Of a stretch of DNA of 64,000 nucleotides, positions 34,582-42,573 are shown one piece after another. The notes beneath the pieces are model-generated. The model searched no databases and was not told the DNA's origin. It saw only the letters and a program-made list of their open reading frames with translations. Every line of letters begins with the position of its first letter. The first letter of the stretch is position 1. This DNA comes from Butyricimonas paravirosa (GTDB taxonomy: Bacteria; Bacteroidota; Bacteroidia; Bacteroidales; Marinifilaceae), in the NCBI RefSeq assembly GCF_032878955.1, contig NZ_CP043839.1, positions 620,001-684,000 of the forward strand, read 5' to 3'. The position numbers were made by a program, and so were the translations under genes.

Positions 34582-34765
34582 TTTTTATCATCCACGAATA
34601 TTTGAGCGAAAAAGTGCATCTCACATAGCTTAATTCGTGGGTGATTTTTTTTACACGAAAATCTCCCACAATTGAGGTGATAAAACACTGTATTACATCA
34701 TATTACCAAATAGCATTAATCGAGCAATCCTCACCTTTGAATTTACAAATTTAACAGGAGAGATT

Positions 34766-34905
34766 ATGCAGAAACAAACTTTTAGCGTGCTGTTTTTTTC
34801 ATCAGGAAAACAAAACTTTTGAAAACGAGTGAAGCACCCATTCAAATGAGAATCACTTTAGCTAGTCAGAATATAGAAATCCAACTAAAACGAAGAGCTA
34901 AGCCA
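34766..34905 (+). pseudogene. Relic of a tyrosine integrase N-terminus
   Basis: From the ATG at 34766 the frame reads MQKQTFSVLFF and then breaks at a run of seven T. Removing one T restores a 46-residue match to the arm-binding domain of the intact integrase: FIRKTKLLKTSEAPIQMRIT against FIKRSKLLKNGEAPVRVRVT, then EIQLKRRAK against ELQLKRSVK. Nothing of the catalytic domain follows. The distance from attR (240 bp) nearly equals that from tRNA-Phe to the intact integrase (251 bp), so this is the eroded left end of an older element integrated at the same site. Confidence 0.8.
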
Positions 34906-34915
34906 ATATGATGAA

Positions 34916-35503
34916 CTACCAGTCATCATCATCTAATAATTCCAATGCAAAACCTTTAATTTTTTTCCCATCTCTTACGAGATGAAGCAAATACATCGGT
35001 TTAGTATGATTAGTAAAATTGCCCGAGTATCCAGTCTCTTTAAAGTTTGTAGCACCGCCTGACCACAAGTATTTTAAATCCCTTGAGTTTCTGTTTCTAT
35101 CAAACGGGTTATAAAAATGCGAGTAGCGATCGAGAACTGGTTTCGAAGAATAATCCAGTAATGAAATATAAAGCAAAGGTTTCACGGGTAAGGTATACTT
35201 GAAATCAACTCTAGGAAATAAATCTAAATTTACATCAAATTTATTTAGAGTCAGTTTGTTCAAATATATTGAATCTCCACGCGTAAAAATATCTTTTGCG
35301 GAAACTAATTTTAGCGTGCTATCACGGGAAAATGAAAAATATATTTCTTTTTGTTCTTTCAATCTTACCGAATCAAGAAACAACCTTCTCCATAATTTCT
35401 TTTTTGCATAAAAATCGTATTCTGAAGATCTAGTCATCTTTTGGGCAGATAATACACCCAAAAATATAATTTGAATAACCAATAAAATAAACACACGTTT
35501 CAT
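34916..35503 (-). CDS. Hypothetical exported protein
   Basis: 195 residues with an N-terminal signal peptide (MKRVFILLVIQIIFLGVLSAQ, cleavage after about residue 20) and no further membrane segment. The mature part is rich in aromatic and basic residues, with alternating short strands (LPVKPLLYISLLDYSSKPV) and a C-terminus ELLDDDDW. I do not recognise a family. It lies next to the integrase relic and may be leftover cargo of the older element or a chromosomal gene. Confidence 0.65.
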   Translation of the reverse strand: MKRVFILLVIQIIFLGVLSAQKMTRSSEYDFYAKKKLWRRLFLDSVRLKEQKEIYFSFSRDSTLKLVSAKDIFTRGDSIYLNKLTLNKFDVNLDLFPRVDFKYTLPVKPLLYISLLDYSSKPVLDRYSHFYNPFDRNRNSRDLKYLWSGGATNFKETGYSGNFTNHTKPMYLLHLVRDGKKIKGFALELLDDDDW

Positions 35504-35672
35504 AATCGTGATTTTTGTTAGATCCTATACAAATTTACAAAGATTATTTCTAATAATAAAACTATTTAGCTAAATTAAACATGAAAATTTAAGTTATATG
35601 CAACAATTTGTTGATTATTTTTTAAAAAACTTATATACGATTTTTTATATTTACTCCCAAATTCATCATGCA

Positions 35673-36293
35673 ATGACAAAGATTATCTTAAAAAGACCGC
35701 TTTTAGAAAGCGAAAAGGCTGTTTTAGAGAAAACAGCGATAAAAGAGTTGGTAGAGTTCGAACGTTTTTGTCGGGACAATGCCTTATGGGATGAAATGGC
35801 TAGATGCTATGCAGTCGATTCTCACGTGAATATTTCATGGTATCAAGGAACAGGACGCGGGTTTGCAGAGGCTTCCAGCAAAATGAAAAATTATGCTCCA
35901 CATAAAATTCACAACACTCAAACATGGCTTAATGGCAACAAAGCTGTCACGATCATGATGGCAACGATTCAGATGCGCATGGAACTTGATGGGAACCCGG
36001 TGGAAATATCCTCTGACACGAAACTAATTTTCCGTACGCAAAAAATTAATGATCAATGGTATATTGTCGGTTTTGAATCTATATATGAAAAAGATTCGAT
36101 CACACCTGTTTTTCCTAACAATAACATTCATATCCCCACGGACGAAATATCGAAATACAGGCAGAGTTATGCCAGCATTATTTACATGACCAAAAGAAAC
36201 GGTATGACCGTTAATGAAAACCTCCCGGGTATCAACCGCCCTGATCTAGTCGAGAAATTGTATACCGAGGTGGATGAATGGTTATGTGAATGA
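35673..36293 (+). CDS. SnoaL/NTF2-like domain protein
   Basis: 206 residues from the ATG at 35673; an upstream in-frame ATG at 35598 would add 25 residues of low-complexity sequence and is less likely. The core (about 20-140) has the NTF2-like cone pattern: a helix pair ELVEFERFCRDNALWDEMARCY followed by AVDSHVNISWYQGTGRGFAE and strands HNTQTWLNGNKAVTIMMATI and LIFRTQKINDQWYIVGFESIY. Such proteins may be isomerases, hydratases or ligand binders; the active residues cannot be assigned. Monocistronic, followed by a hairpin. Confidence 0.82.
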   Translation: MTKIILKRPLLESEKAVLEKTAIKELVEFERFCRDNALWDEMARCYAVDSHVNISWYQGTGRGFAEASSKMKNYAPHKIHNTQTWLNGNKAVTIMMATIQMRMELDGNPVEISSDTKLIFRTQKINDQWYIVGFESIYEKDSITPVFPNNNIHIPTDEISKYRQSYASIIYMTKRNGMTVNENLPGINRPDLVEKLYTEVDEWLCE

Positions 36294-36390
36294 AAATTTC
36301 ATCTCACCACTAAAAAGAATCATTCAATATCAAACCCTTAATTATTCTAGGACATCTCCCAACCAACACGTAACAAGGGGATAACTAAAA

Positions 36391-36440
36391 GATAAAGATG
36401 ACTCCACTCAGCTATATCTCGGCTTTAAGTCGTCTTTATC
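36391..36440 (+). terminator. Hairpin after the SnoaL-like gene
   Basis: GATAAAGATGACT (36391-36403) pairs with AGTCGTCTTTATC (36428-36440) with one mismatch. It lies about 100 bp after the gene and resembles a terminator, with TTCGTTTTG following. Confidence 0.6.
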
Positions 36441-36526
36441 TTCGTTTTGTCCAATATCCTGCAACTTATTTCGGTAGTATAATACATAAATTATTCAAAT
36501 TATACTGGAATTTTTTTTTCTTATTT

Positions 36527-36534
36527 TACTTTTG
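36527..36534 (+). promoter_or_regulatory. -7 element of the EamA transporter gene
   Basis: TACTTTTG, a perfect TAnnTTTG, 24 nt before the ATG at 36559. No -33 TTTG is evident. Confidence 0.55.
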
Positions 36535-36558
36535 TGGTCGCAAAATGAATAACAGAAG

Positions 36559-37476
36559 ATGAAAAAGGATGAATTAAAAGGCCATTTATCCATGACCACA
36601 GCCAATATGATGTGGGGATTGATGTCTCCCATCTCGAAAATGGTACTTATTACCAGCATCATAACACCTTTCATTATTGTCGAAATCCGGGTTATCGGGG
36701 CTGCCATCTTATTCTGGATTGCCTCCATTTTCACCAAACGGGAACACGTGTCCCCTCCTGACCTGTTGAAACTATTCTTCGCCTCCATGTTAGGAGTGCT
36801 TTTCAACCAAGGATTGTTCACCATAGGACTTGGCATGACCTCCCCGGTAGATGCCTCCATCATCACAACAAGTACTCCTATTCTAACAATGATCATTGCC
36901 GCAATCTACCTGAAAGAGCCTATCACAAGCAAGAAAGTATCGGGTATATTTCTAGGTGCCTCCGGAGCCTTATTATTGATCGTAAGTAACCAAAATACCG
37001 GAGGAACAACTCATAACAGTAATATTTGGGGAGATATTGTTTGCCTCACTGCCGAACTTAGTTTCGCCCTATATCTTGTTCTGTTCAAACAACTCATCAG
37101 TCGTTACACTCCTATCACACTCATGAAATGGATGTTCACTTATGCGGCAATATGTATCATTCCATTTTCTTTTCAAGACATAACACATCTGGAATGGTTG
37201 TCACTTGAACCCAATATATGGTATGGTCTCAGCTTTATCCTGCTGGGTAGCACGTTCGTCAGTTACTTGTTGGCACCTATCGGGCAACGCTATTTACGTC
37301 CTACCGTGGTAAGTATGTATTGCTATGTTCAACCGATTGTCGCAAGCTGTGTTGCTGTTTATTGGGGTATGGACTCGTTCAACCTGTTAAAAATCATCGC
37401 TGTTATTTGCGTTTTTTCCGGAGTTTTCCTGGTAACACGTAGTAAAAGTCGGGCAGACATGGAGGCGGCCGTATGA
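36559..37476 (+). CDS. DMT-superfamily EamA transporter
   Basis: 305 residues with ten predicted membrane helices arranged as two EamA repeats, the first at about 10-145 (MMWGLMSPISKMVLI start, SPVDASIITTSTPILTMIIA), the second at about 155-295 (LLGSTFVSYLLAPIGQRYLRPT, SMYCYVQPIVASCVAVYWG). These inner-membrane proteins export or import metabolites such as amino acids or nucleotides; the substrate cannot be assigned. The stop overlaps the next gene start in ATGA. Confidence 0.93.
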   Translation: MKKDELKGHLSMTTANMMWGLMSPISKMVLITSIITPFIIVEIRVIGAAILFWIASIFTKREHVSPPDLLKLFFASMLGVLFNQGLFTIGLGMTSPVDASIITTSTPILTMIIAAIYLKEPITSKKVSGIFLGASGALLLIVSNQNTGGTTHNSNIWGDIVCLTAELSFALYLVLFKQLISRYTPITLMKWMFTYAAICIIPFSFQDITHLEWLSLEPNIWYGLSFILLGSTFVSYLLAPIGQRYLRPTVVSMYCYVQPIVASCVAVYWGMDSFNLLKIIAVICVFSGVFLVTRSKSRADMEAAV

Positions 37477-38015
37477 AAGCGTTATTCTCCAAAATCATCC
37501 CTTACGTAACTGTGCTACTCGCCATGCTGGCCTGGGCTTTCGGGTCTGTCCTTTACAAAGAAACACTGATTGCTTGGTGGGAACCACTCTCGATGGCTCT
37601 TATACTCGCTATTGCAACTCTGTTTTTCGCAAAAAAATGGCAATGGCTAACTCGTTCCGATAATAACATATTGAATGGTATATGCCATCTATTTCACGCA
37701 AGCGCTTTCTGTTATCTCATGATCTTGGGCGGAAACTTCATGCTCGCAGATCCGTCTTCTACCCGGGAAGAAAAAGTAACCGTACTATCAAAACATATCG
37801 AAACACACAAGCAAACCCGTAGAGTCGGAAACCACCGTTATGTTCCAGCCGGGGAAAGAAAAGAATATTACCTGCAAGTAATTTTCGAAAACGGGACACG
37901 AAAAAAACTCCCGGTTTCACTCTCCACCTATAACAAGACACGTACTAACGCAACCAGAACTCTAACCTTGGAAAAAGGATTCTTTGGTTATACCATCATC
38001 AAAAAAGGAATATAA
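37473..38015 (+). CDS. Membrane protein with an EamA-like start and a soluble C-terminal domain
   Basis: 180 residues. The first 90 hold three hydrophobic helices (IIPYVTVLLAMLAWAFGSVL, PLSMALILAIATLFFA, FHASAFCYLMILGGNFMLA), with a WAFG start similar to EamA transporters. Residues 95-180 are instead a basic, soluble, beta-rich domain (RVGNHRYVPAGERKEYYLQV). No known family fits. It may be a half-transporter whose second half was replaced, or a distinct two-part membrane protein. Translationally coupled to the transporter upstream. Confidence 0.65.
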   Translation: MKALFSKIIPYVTVLLAMLAWAFGSVLYKETLIAWWEPLSMALILAIATLFFAKKWQWLTRSDNNILNGICHLFHASAFCYLMILGGNFMLADPSSTREEKVTVLSKHIETHKQTRRVGNHRYVPAGERKEYYLQVIFENGTRKKLPVSLSTYNKTRTNATRTLTLEKGFFGYTIIKKGI

Positions 38016-38018
38016 AAA

Positions 38019-39038
38019 TCAGTTCTGCCGGTATAGATCATTTGCCTGTTGAAATTTGGATGCCATCTGTTGCACCAACATAGGTGGTGATAGCACCCGA
38101 ATCCCTTCGGCAAATCCACAAATCTCCCGTCTTAGCTCTTGATTTATAACCACCTCTATCTCGAACACGATAGACCCATCTTTTTGTCTTTCCACCACCC
38201 GTTGCGACTTATGCAGAGGTTTGGTTTCCACGTATGGAGCGTTGAGTCGATCTACCCAAAAACGAACCACTTCAGCCCTTGATCCTGTGTTTTTAGTTAC
38301 CCCGACAAGATCGTCAAAAAACGTGACCGGATCAAACACCGTGCTTTCCCTGTAAGATTCCTCTTTAGCGATTTCAAGACTATGAATACGGTCAAGTGCC
38401 AAGTTTACAAGCACGGACGTTCCCTGTTTTACCCCGAACACGAACCAACGATTCCGATACTCTTTCAGTAAATAAGGATAGAACAAAAACGATGACGCGG
38501 ATCGGGCCTTGAAAGACCGGTATTTCATCCGCAGCACTTGTTTGCTCACCACCGCGTGATAAATCATATCCAGATAATCAATCCCCTTCAGACTCTCGTT
38601 CTTCTCGAAATCAATCACCGGGATTGTTTTCTGACGGGCTGAAGTCACATGATCCTCCAAACGACTGATAATATCCCCCATATTCGAGAAATAAGAGAAC
38701 CCTTTAAACTGGCGCAACACCTCTACGGCCTCCGACATCACTTTCAAATCCTGCTCCGACAAGGGAGTGTTCGTGATACTATACTCCTCGTCTTCGTATT
38801 TATAGTATTTGTTATCATATACCACGATCGGGGCATTATAACCCAATTTCTCGCTACGCATCATTTGTATATCCATCTGAATCGTGCGTCGACTGATTCC
38901 TTTCGTGATCCCCTCGTACTCGTACAAGGCATCGGAACACGCGTCAATCAAATCTTCAAGCGTCCATCTTCTATATTTGTTACGCAGGCAGTTATCTATT
39001 GTTTTATAACGGATTAGGGCATTACGATTCGCTGGCAT
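38019..39038 (-). CDS. WYL-domain transcriptional regulator divergent from the RNA-repair genes
   Basis: 339 residues. N-terminal winged helix about 1-70 (TLEDLIDACSDALYEYEGIT then KGISRRTIQMDIQMMRSE), WYL domain about 155-225 (VLRMKYRSFKARSASSFLFY, then PYLLKEYRNRWFVFGV, the position of the W-Y-L motif) and a WCX-like C-terminal part (EIEVVINQELRREICGFAEGIRVL). It is transcribed away from the TROVE/RtcB genes across a 113-bp gap that contains a perfect 10-bp palindrome. WYL domains respond to nucleic acid ligands, so a damage-activated switch for the RNA-repair genes is plausible but unproven. Confidence 0.9.
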   Translation of the reverse strand: MPANRNALIRYKTIDNCLRNKYRRWTLEDLIDACSDALYEYEGITKGISRRTIQMDIQMMRSEKLGYNAPIVVYDNKYYKYEDEEYSITNTPLSEQDLKVMSEAVEVLRQFKGFSYFSNMGDIISRLEDHVTSARQKTIPVIDFEKNESLKGIDYLDMIYHAVVSKQVLRMKYRSFKARSASSFLFYPYLLKEYRNRWFVFGVKQGTSVLVNLALDRIHSLEIAKEESYRESTVFDPVTFFDDLVGVTKNTGSRAEVVRFWVDRLNAPYVETKPLHKSQRVVERQKDGSIVFEIEVVINQELRREICGFAEGIRVLSPPMLVQQMASKFQQANDLYRQN

Positions 39039-39051
39039 AAAAACAGGATAA

Positions 39052-39083
39052 AAATTATTTTTTCAAAAATATGAAAATAATTT
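39052..39083. promoter_or_regulatory. Perfect palindrome in the divergent WYL/TROVE promoter region
   Basis: AAATTATTTT (39052-39061) and AAAATAATTT (39074-39083), 12 nt apart, lie between the two divergent starts and are the best candidate for the WYL regulator site. A near-consensus -7 element CATCTTTG (39115-39122) for the TROVE gene lies downstream of it. Confidence 0.55.
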
Positions 39084-39151
39084 CAGTTACGCAAAAAGCT
39101 TGCGCACCTACCTATGCATCTTTGTGGTGTAAAACGAAAAAAGATACAATT

Positions 39152-40732
39152 ATGAAATTCAATTTTACAAACAAAGGAAAAGACACTACCGTGAATTACA
39201 TGGGAGCCAAGGCTTACAAAATGACGCCGGAAATGGAACTCTATTCAACCGTAGTCACCTGCGTGGTCGATGATTCATACTACGAATCAAACACGGACAG
39301 GGTTTGCAGGATCAAAAATCTGATCGCGAAATGCAGTCCCGAGTTTGTAGCCAGACTCGCTGTATATGCTCGCACGGAAATGAACTTGCGTTCGGTACCG
39401 ATGATACTGACTGTTGAATTGGCAAGATTGTATTCCGGTAACGAAATTGTGAAACGTGCCGTTGCGGGTGTAGTAAAACGAGCTGACGAAATCACCGAGA
39501 TTCTCGCTTATTACCAAATCGCCAACAAACGGGAAGGGAGCAAAAAGTTGAACCGATTGTCAAAACAAATACAAAAAGGATTGATCGAATCGTTCAACAG
39601 GTTTGACGAGTATCAATTCGCCAAATACAATGCCAACTCGGCTGTAAGCCTGCGAGACGCATTGTTTCTGGTTCACCCGAAAGCAAAGGATGAAGCACAA
39701 CAAGCTGTATTTGACAAAATCGTATCGGGGCAACTAGCTATTCCTTACACGTGGGAAACCGAATTATCCGAACTGGGTAAACAAGCGTTCGAAAACGAGA
39801 AAGCGAAAGCCCAAGCCGTTTCCGAAAAATGGGAGAAACTAGTGTCAAGCGGTCAAGTGGGTTACATGGCTCTATTACGCAACTTGCGGAATATCGTCAC
39901 GAAAAGCACTGATAAAGCATTGGATATGACCTTGAATATCCTGACAAACGAATACCGGATCAGAAAAGCAAAACAAATGCCTTTCCGTTATTTGTCAGCA
40001 TTCCTGGAAATAGACAAACTGGCCAGAGAAACCTCTATATTCGAAGGAGAAAAAGCGAAAATAAAGAAAGCCTTGACAGCTTTGGAAAAAGCGCTGGTAA
40101 TCAGTTGTGACAATATCCCGATCCGCGAGGGGAAAACCGTGATACTATCCGATAACTCCGGAAGTATGTACGGGGACCGGGGTGGGAAATCCCTAGTGTC
40201 GGCCATGAGCGAACGAAAAACTTCGGATATTGCCAACTTGTTTGCCGTGTTGTATTGGAACAAATGCAAAGACACTTACGTCGGGCTGTTTGGTGATCGG
40301 TTAATTGATGCGAACTTGAGTCGCTCGGTAAACGTGTTCGAGAATTTCAACATCATTAACCAAGCCGCCAAGAAATGCGGCCCGGCAACGGAAAGAGGAA
40401 TATTCGACTACATGGAATATTTGATAAAATCAAAAACGATTGTAGACAGAATCATTATATTCTCTGACTGTCAAGTCGGTGACGGATGCAACTGGTACGA
40501 TCACAAAGGAAATCGGGGAGAAAACTTCAACCGCCTTTTCCAGAAATACCTGAAGATCAACCCGGACGTGAGGGTCTATACGATTGACTTGAGAGGTTAC
40601 GGGAACAGCATGACCAAAGATAACGGCAACGTGATCCTCGTCAGCGGGTGGAGTGAAAAAATATTCGATATGATATATTATATCGAACAAGGTTCCTCGG
40701 TTGTCAACGAAATAATGAAAATAGAAATATAA
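39152..40732 (+). CDS. rsr: Ro60/Rsr-type TROVE-vWA RNA-binding protein
   Basis: 526 residues from the ATG at 39152; a longer frame from 39071 would run through the predicted promoter. The TROVE domain (about 15-320) is a ring of helical HEAT-like repeats (MELYSTVVTCVVDDSYYES, PEFVARLAVYARTEMNLRSV, ILTVELARLYSGNEIVKRAV, GYMALLRNLRNI). The vWA domain (about 325-526) has the MIDAS motif DNSGSMYG (Asp334, Ser336, Ser338). Ro60 proteins bind misfolded RNA ends through the ring hole and Y RNAs on the outer face, gating access to exonucleases. Directly downstream are tRNA-like repeats that look like its Y RNAs, then rtcB. Confidence 0.95.
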   Translation: MKFNFTNKGKDTTVNYMGAKAYKMTPEMELYSTVVTCVVDDSYYESNTDRVCRIKNLIAKCSPEFVARLAVYARTEMNLRSVPMILTVELARLYSGNEIVKRAVAGVVKRADEITEILAYYQIANKREGSKKLNRLSKQIQKGLIESFNRFDEYQFAKYNANSAVSLRDALFLVHPKAKDEAQQAVFDKIVSGQLAIPYTWETELSELGKQAFENEKAKAQAVSEKWEKLVSSGQVGYMALLRNLRNIVTKSTDKALDMTLNILTNEYRIRKAKQMPFRYLSAFLEIDKLARETSIFEGEKAKIKKALTALEKALVISCDNIPIREGKTVILSDNSGSMYGDRGGKSLVSAMSERKTSDIANLFAVLYWNKCKDTYVGLFGDRLIDANLSRSVNVFENFNIINQAAKKCGPATERGIFDYMEYLIKSKTIVDRIIIFSDCQVGDGCNWYDHKGNRGENFNRLFQKYLKINPDVRVYTIDLRGYGNSMTKDNGNVILVSGWSEKIFDMIYYIEQGSSVVNEIMKIEI

Positions 40733-40759
40733 AAGCGTTCTTTGAAACAACAATATAAA

Positions 40760-40829
40760 GCAAGTGCCGTAGACAAGAGTTACTTCGCATATAACGCCTG
40801 GGTCGCGGGTTCGAATCCCGCCACTTCCA
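40760..40829 (+). ncRNA. Y RNA-like tRNA mimic 1
   Basis: About 70 nt. Ends form a tRNA-like acceptor stem GCAAGTG/CACTTCC with one C-C mismatch; next to the 3' strand is a perfect T arm, GCGGG-TTCGAAT-CCCGC (40805-40821), and a discriminator-like A. The D and anticodon arms are missing; in their place is the 20-nt core CGTAGACAAGAGTTACTTCG (40768-40787), which recurs twice downstream. A tRNA-like end joined to a short conserved stem is the plan of bacterial Y RNAs (YrlA), normally encoded beside Rsr as here. Confidence 0.7.
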
Positions 40830-40850
40830 CGATCTGTAAATCACGAACAA

Positions 40851-41027
40851 GGGAGTGTAGCTCAGTGGGTAGAGCAGGAAACAGTCTCTTATCGCTTGTA
40901 GCCTTGCTTTTAAATTACTAAAACAGGATGTCGTAGAGAAGGGTTACTTCGACTCAATTTAGGGGAGGAATAGTGAGGTCGTAAAATCGACGAGACTATC
41001 CGGTTCGACTCCGGCAAGTCATGCCCC
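40851..41027 (+). ncRNA. Y RNA-like tRNA mimic 2, long form with D arm
   Basis: A 5' part exactly like a tRNA: GGGAGTG-TA and D arm GCTC-AGTGGGTA-GAGC (40860-40875). It is followed not by an anticodon arm but by a long insert with the conserved core CGTAGAGAAGGGTTACTTCG (40932-40951), whose ends GTCG.AG/CT.CGAC pair around a T-T mismatch, a GTCG-TAAAAT-CGAC hairpin, and a T arm CCGG-TTCGACT-CCGG (41000-41014). CATGCCC (41020-41026) can pair with the 5' GGGAGTG with one mismatch and one G-T pair. A shorter RNA starting near 40926 is an alternative. D plus T arms with a Y module between is the published YrlA architecture. Confidence 0.65.
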
Positions 41028-41072
41028 GTTTCCTTTCTCGCTTGTTACTCCTGTTTTTTACAAATGAAACTC

Positions 41073-41162
41073 ACGCGGATGCCGTAAAACAGGGTTACTT
41101 CGTTAAAGTGGTCACCACGGGTTCGAATCCCGTACGATCCTTGTTTGCCCGTTGCTCCGCGT
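41073..41162 (+). ncRNA. Y RNA-like tRNA mimic 3
   Basis: Third copy of the core, CGTAAAACAGGGTTACTTCG (41083-41102), followed by a perfect T arm ACGGG-TTCGAAT-CCCGT (41117-41133) and ACGATCC. GGAT (41077-41080) pairs with ATCC (41137-41140), and ACGCGG (41073-41078) can alternatively pair with CCGCGT (41157-41162) to close a longer RNA. Its 3' end abuts the RtcB ATG at 41181, so processing from a common rsr-rtcB transcript is likely. Confidence 0.62.
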
Positions 41163-41180
41163 ATATTAAAAACAAAAATC

Positions 41181-42491
41181 ATGATAGAATTAAAAGGAAC
41201 ATACAATCAAGATTGTAAAATTTTCATCGACGAAGTGGAAACCGAAGCCATCGAGTTGGTCCGGAACATTCTAAACCAGGAAATCTCTGCCGGAGTACAA
41301 GTACGAATCATGCCGGATACCCACGTGGGTAAGGGTATCGTGATTGGATTCACCATGCCCGTGACACGAATGGTCAACCCGAACTATATTGGTGTGGACA
41401 TCGGTTGTTCCGTCACCACGTTCAAATTAAACCAGCGAATCGAAAAAGAACGATTCCCTACACTGGACCACGCCATCCGGCGTTCCATCCCCATGGGAAT
41501 GCATATCCGAAAGGAAAAGAATTTGGAAGACTGGTGGATTACCCCCTATTTTGAAACCGTGAATAATAACCTTCATGCCTTTCAACAAAAATGGTTCCAG
41601 CGATTCGGGGAAACCAAAGGTTCCATTCAAGTCGATAAAGAATATATCTCCCGCTTGTGTAAAAAAATCGGTATCAAAGAAAGTACCTTCTATTGTTCCG
41701 TGGGAACATTAGGCGGTGGAAATCATTTTATCGAATTGGGAGAATCTACCAAGGATGGATCACATTACCTGACCATTCACTCCGGTTCTCGTCATTTCGG
41801 GTTGAAGGTGTGTAATTATCATGCCAAGAAAATGCATAAAACGACCGTCCTTCCGGAAGAGTACCATGAAGAATTCAAGTGTATCACGCGTGATACACTA
41901 CCGACAAGTGATATTCCCCAGAAACTGGAAGAGTTAAACAAACGTTACCACGTCGGGAAAAGGGAGTATATGCTTGAAGGAGAAGATATGTATGAATATC
42001 TTGTCGATATGGTTATTGCTCAAACTTACGCGCAATTCAACCATAAAGCCATGGCAAAAGCCATATTCAAAGACTTGGGTGAAAATTACCGAGCCGTGGA
42101 CACGGTTTACTCCATGCATAATTTCATCGATACGACCGATTGGATCATTCGAAAAGGAGCCATTCGAGCCTATCAAGGTGAAAAAATGGTTATCCCATTC
42201 AACATGCGTGACGGTTTGTTGATTTGCGAAGGAAAAAGTAACCCGGACTGGAACTGTTCCGCCCCTCATGGAGCCGGAAGGGTACTTGCCCGGAACAAAG
42301 CACTGAAAATACTGGATATGGAGGAATTCACGAAAGAAATGGAAGGCATTTATTCCACCTCCGTCTGCCGACAAACCCTTGATGAATCCCCGATGGCGTA
42401 TAAAGATAAAGATTTGATCATGCTGGCGATACAAGACACGGCAACGATCATCGACACGATCAAACCAATCATGAACATCAAAGCTTTGTAA
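41181..42491 (+). CDS. rtcB: RNA-splicing ligase RtcB family protein
   Basis: 436 residues from the ATG at 41181; an upstream TTG frame would overlap the RNA array. Catalytic and metal motifs are complete: MPDTHVGKG, GVDIGCS (Asp73, Cys76), GTLGGGNHFIEL (His182), HSGSRHFG (His200, His205), and SAPHGAGR with the guanylylated His363. RtcB seals 2',3'-cyclic phosphate or 3'-phosphate ends to 5'-OH ends, repairing cleaved tRNA or other RNA. No archease or RtcA gene is adjacent. With Rsr and the Y RNA-like array it forms an RNA quality-control/repair locus. The final part MAYKDKDLIMLAIQDTATIID matches the family end. Confidence 0.95.
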   Translation: MIELKGTYNQDCKIFIDEVETEAIELVRNILNQEISAGVQVRIMPDTHVGKGIVIGFTMPVTRMVNPNYIGVDIGCSVTTFKLNQRIEKERFPTLDHAIRRSIPMGMHIRKEKNLEDWWITPYFETVNNNLHAFQQKWFQRFGETKGSIQVDKEYISRLCKKIGIKESTFYCSVGTLGGGNHFIELGESTKDGSHYLTIHSGSRHFGLKVCNYHAKKMHKTTVLPEEYHEEFKCITRDTLPTSDIPQKLEELNKRYHVGKREYMLEGEDMYEYLVDMVIAQTYAQFNHKAMAKAIFKDLGENYRAVDTVYSMHNFIDTTDWIIRKGAIRAYQGEKMVIPFNMRDGLLICEGKSNPDWNCSAPHGAGRVLARNKALKILDMEEFTKEMEGIYSTSVCRQTLDESPMAYKDKDLIMLAIQDTATIIDTIKPIMNIKAL

Positions 42492-42538
42492 ACAATAAAA
42501 TTCTGAAAAAATGGAAATAAACGAATGAAAAATATGTT

Positions 42539-42546
42539 TACTTTTG
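42539..42546 (+). promoter_or_regulatory. -7 element of the ung promoter
   Basis: TACTTTTG, a perfect TAnnTTTG, 28 nt before the chosen ung ATG at 42574. It rules out the upstream in-frame start at 42544, which overlaps it. Confidence 0.6.
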
Positions 42547-42573
42547 TCTTCGTTTAGCAACCTAAACGCATCT

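Noticed and set aside
40760..41162. Three ordinary tRNA genes or tRNA pseudogenes between rsr and rtcB
   Set aside because: None has an anticodon arm, only the middle one has a D arm, and all share the same 20-nt non-tRNA core at similar spacing; random decay would not give a repeated core.
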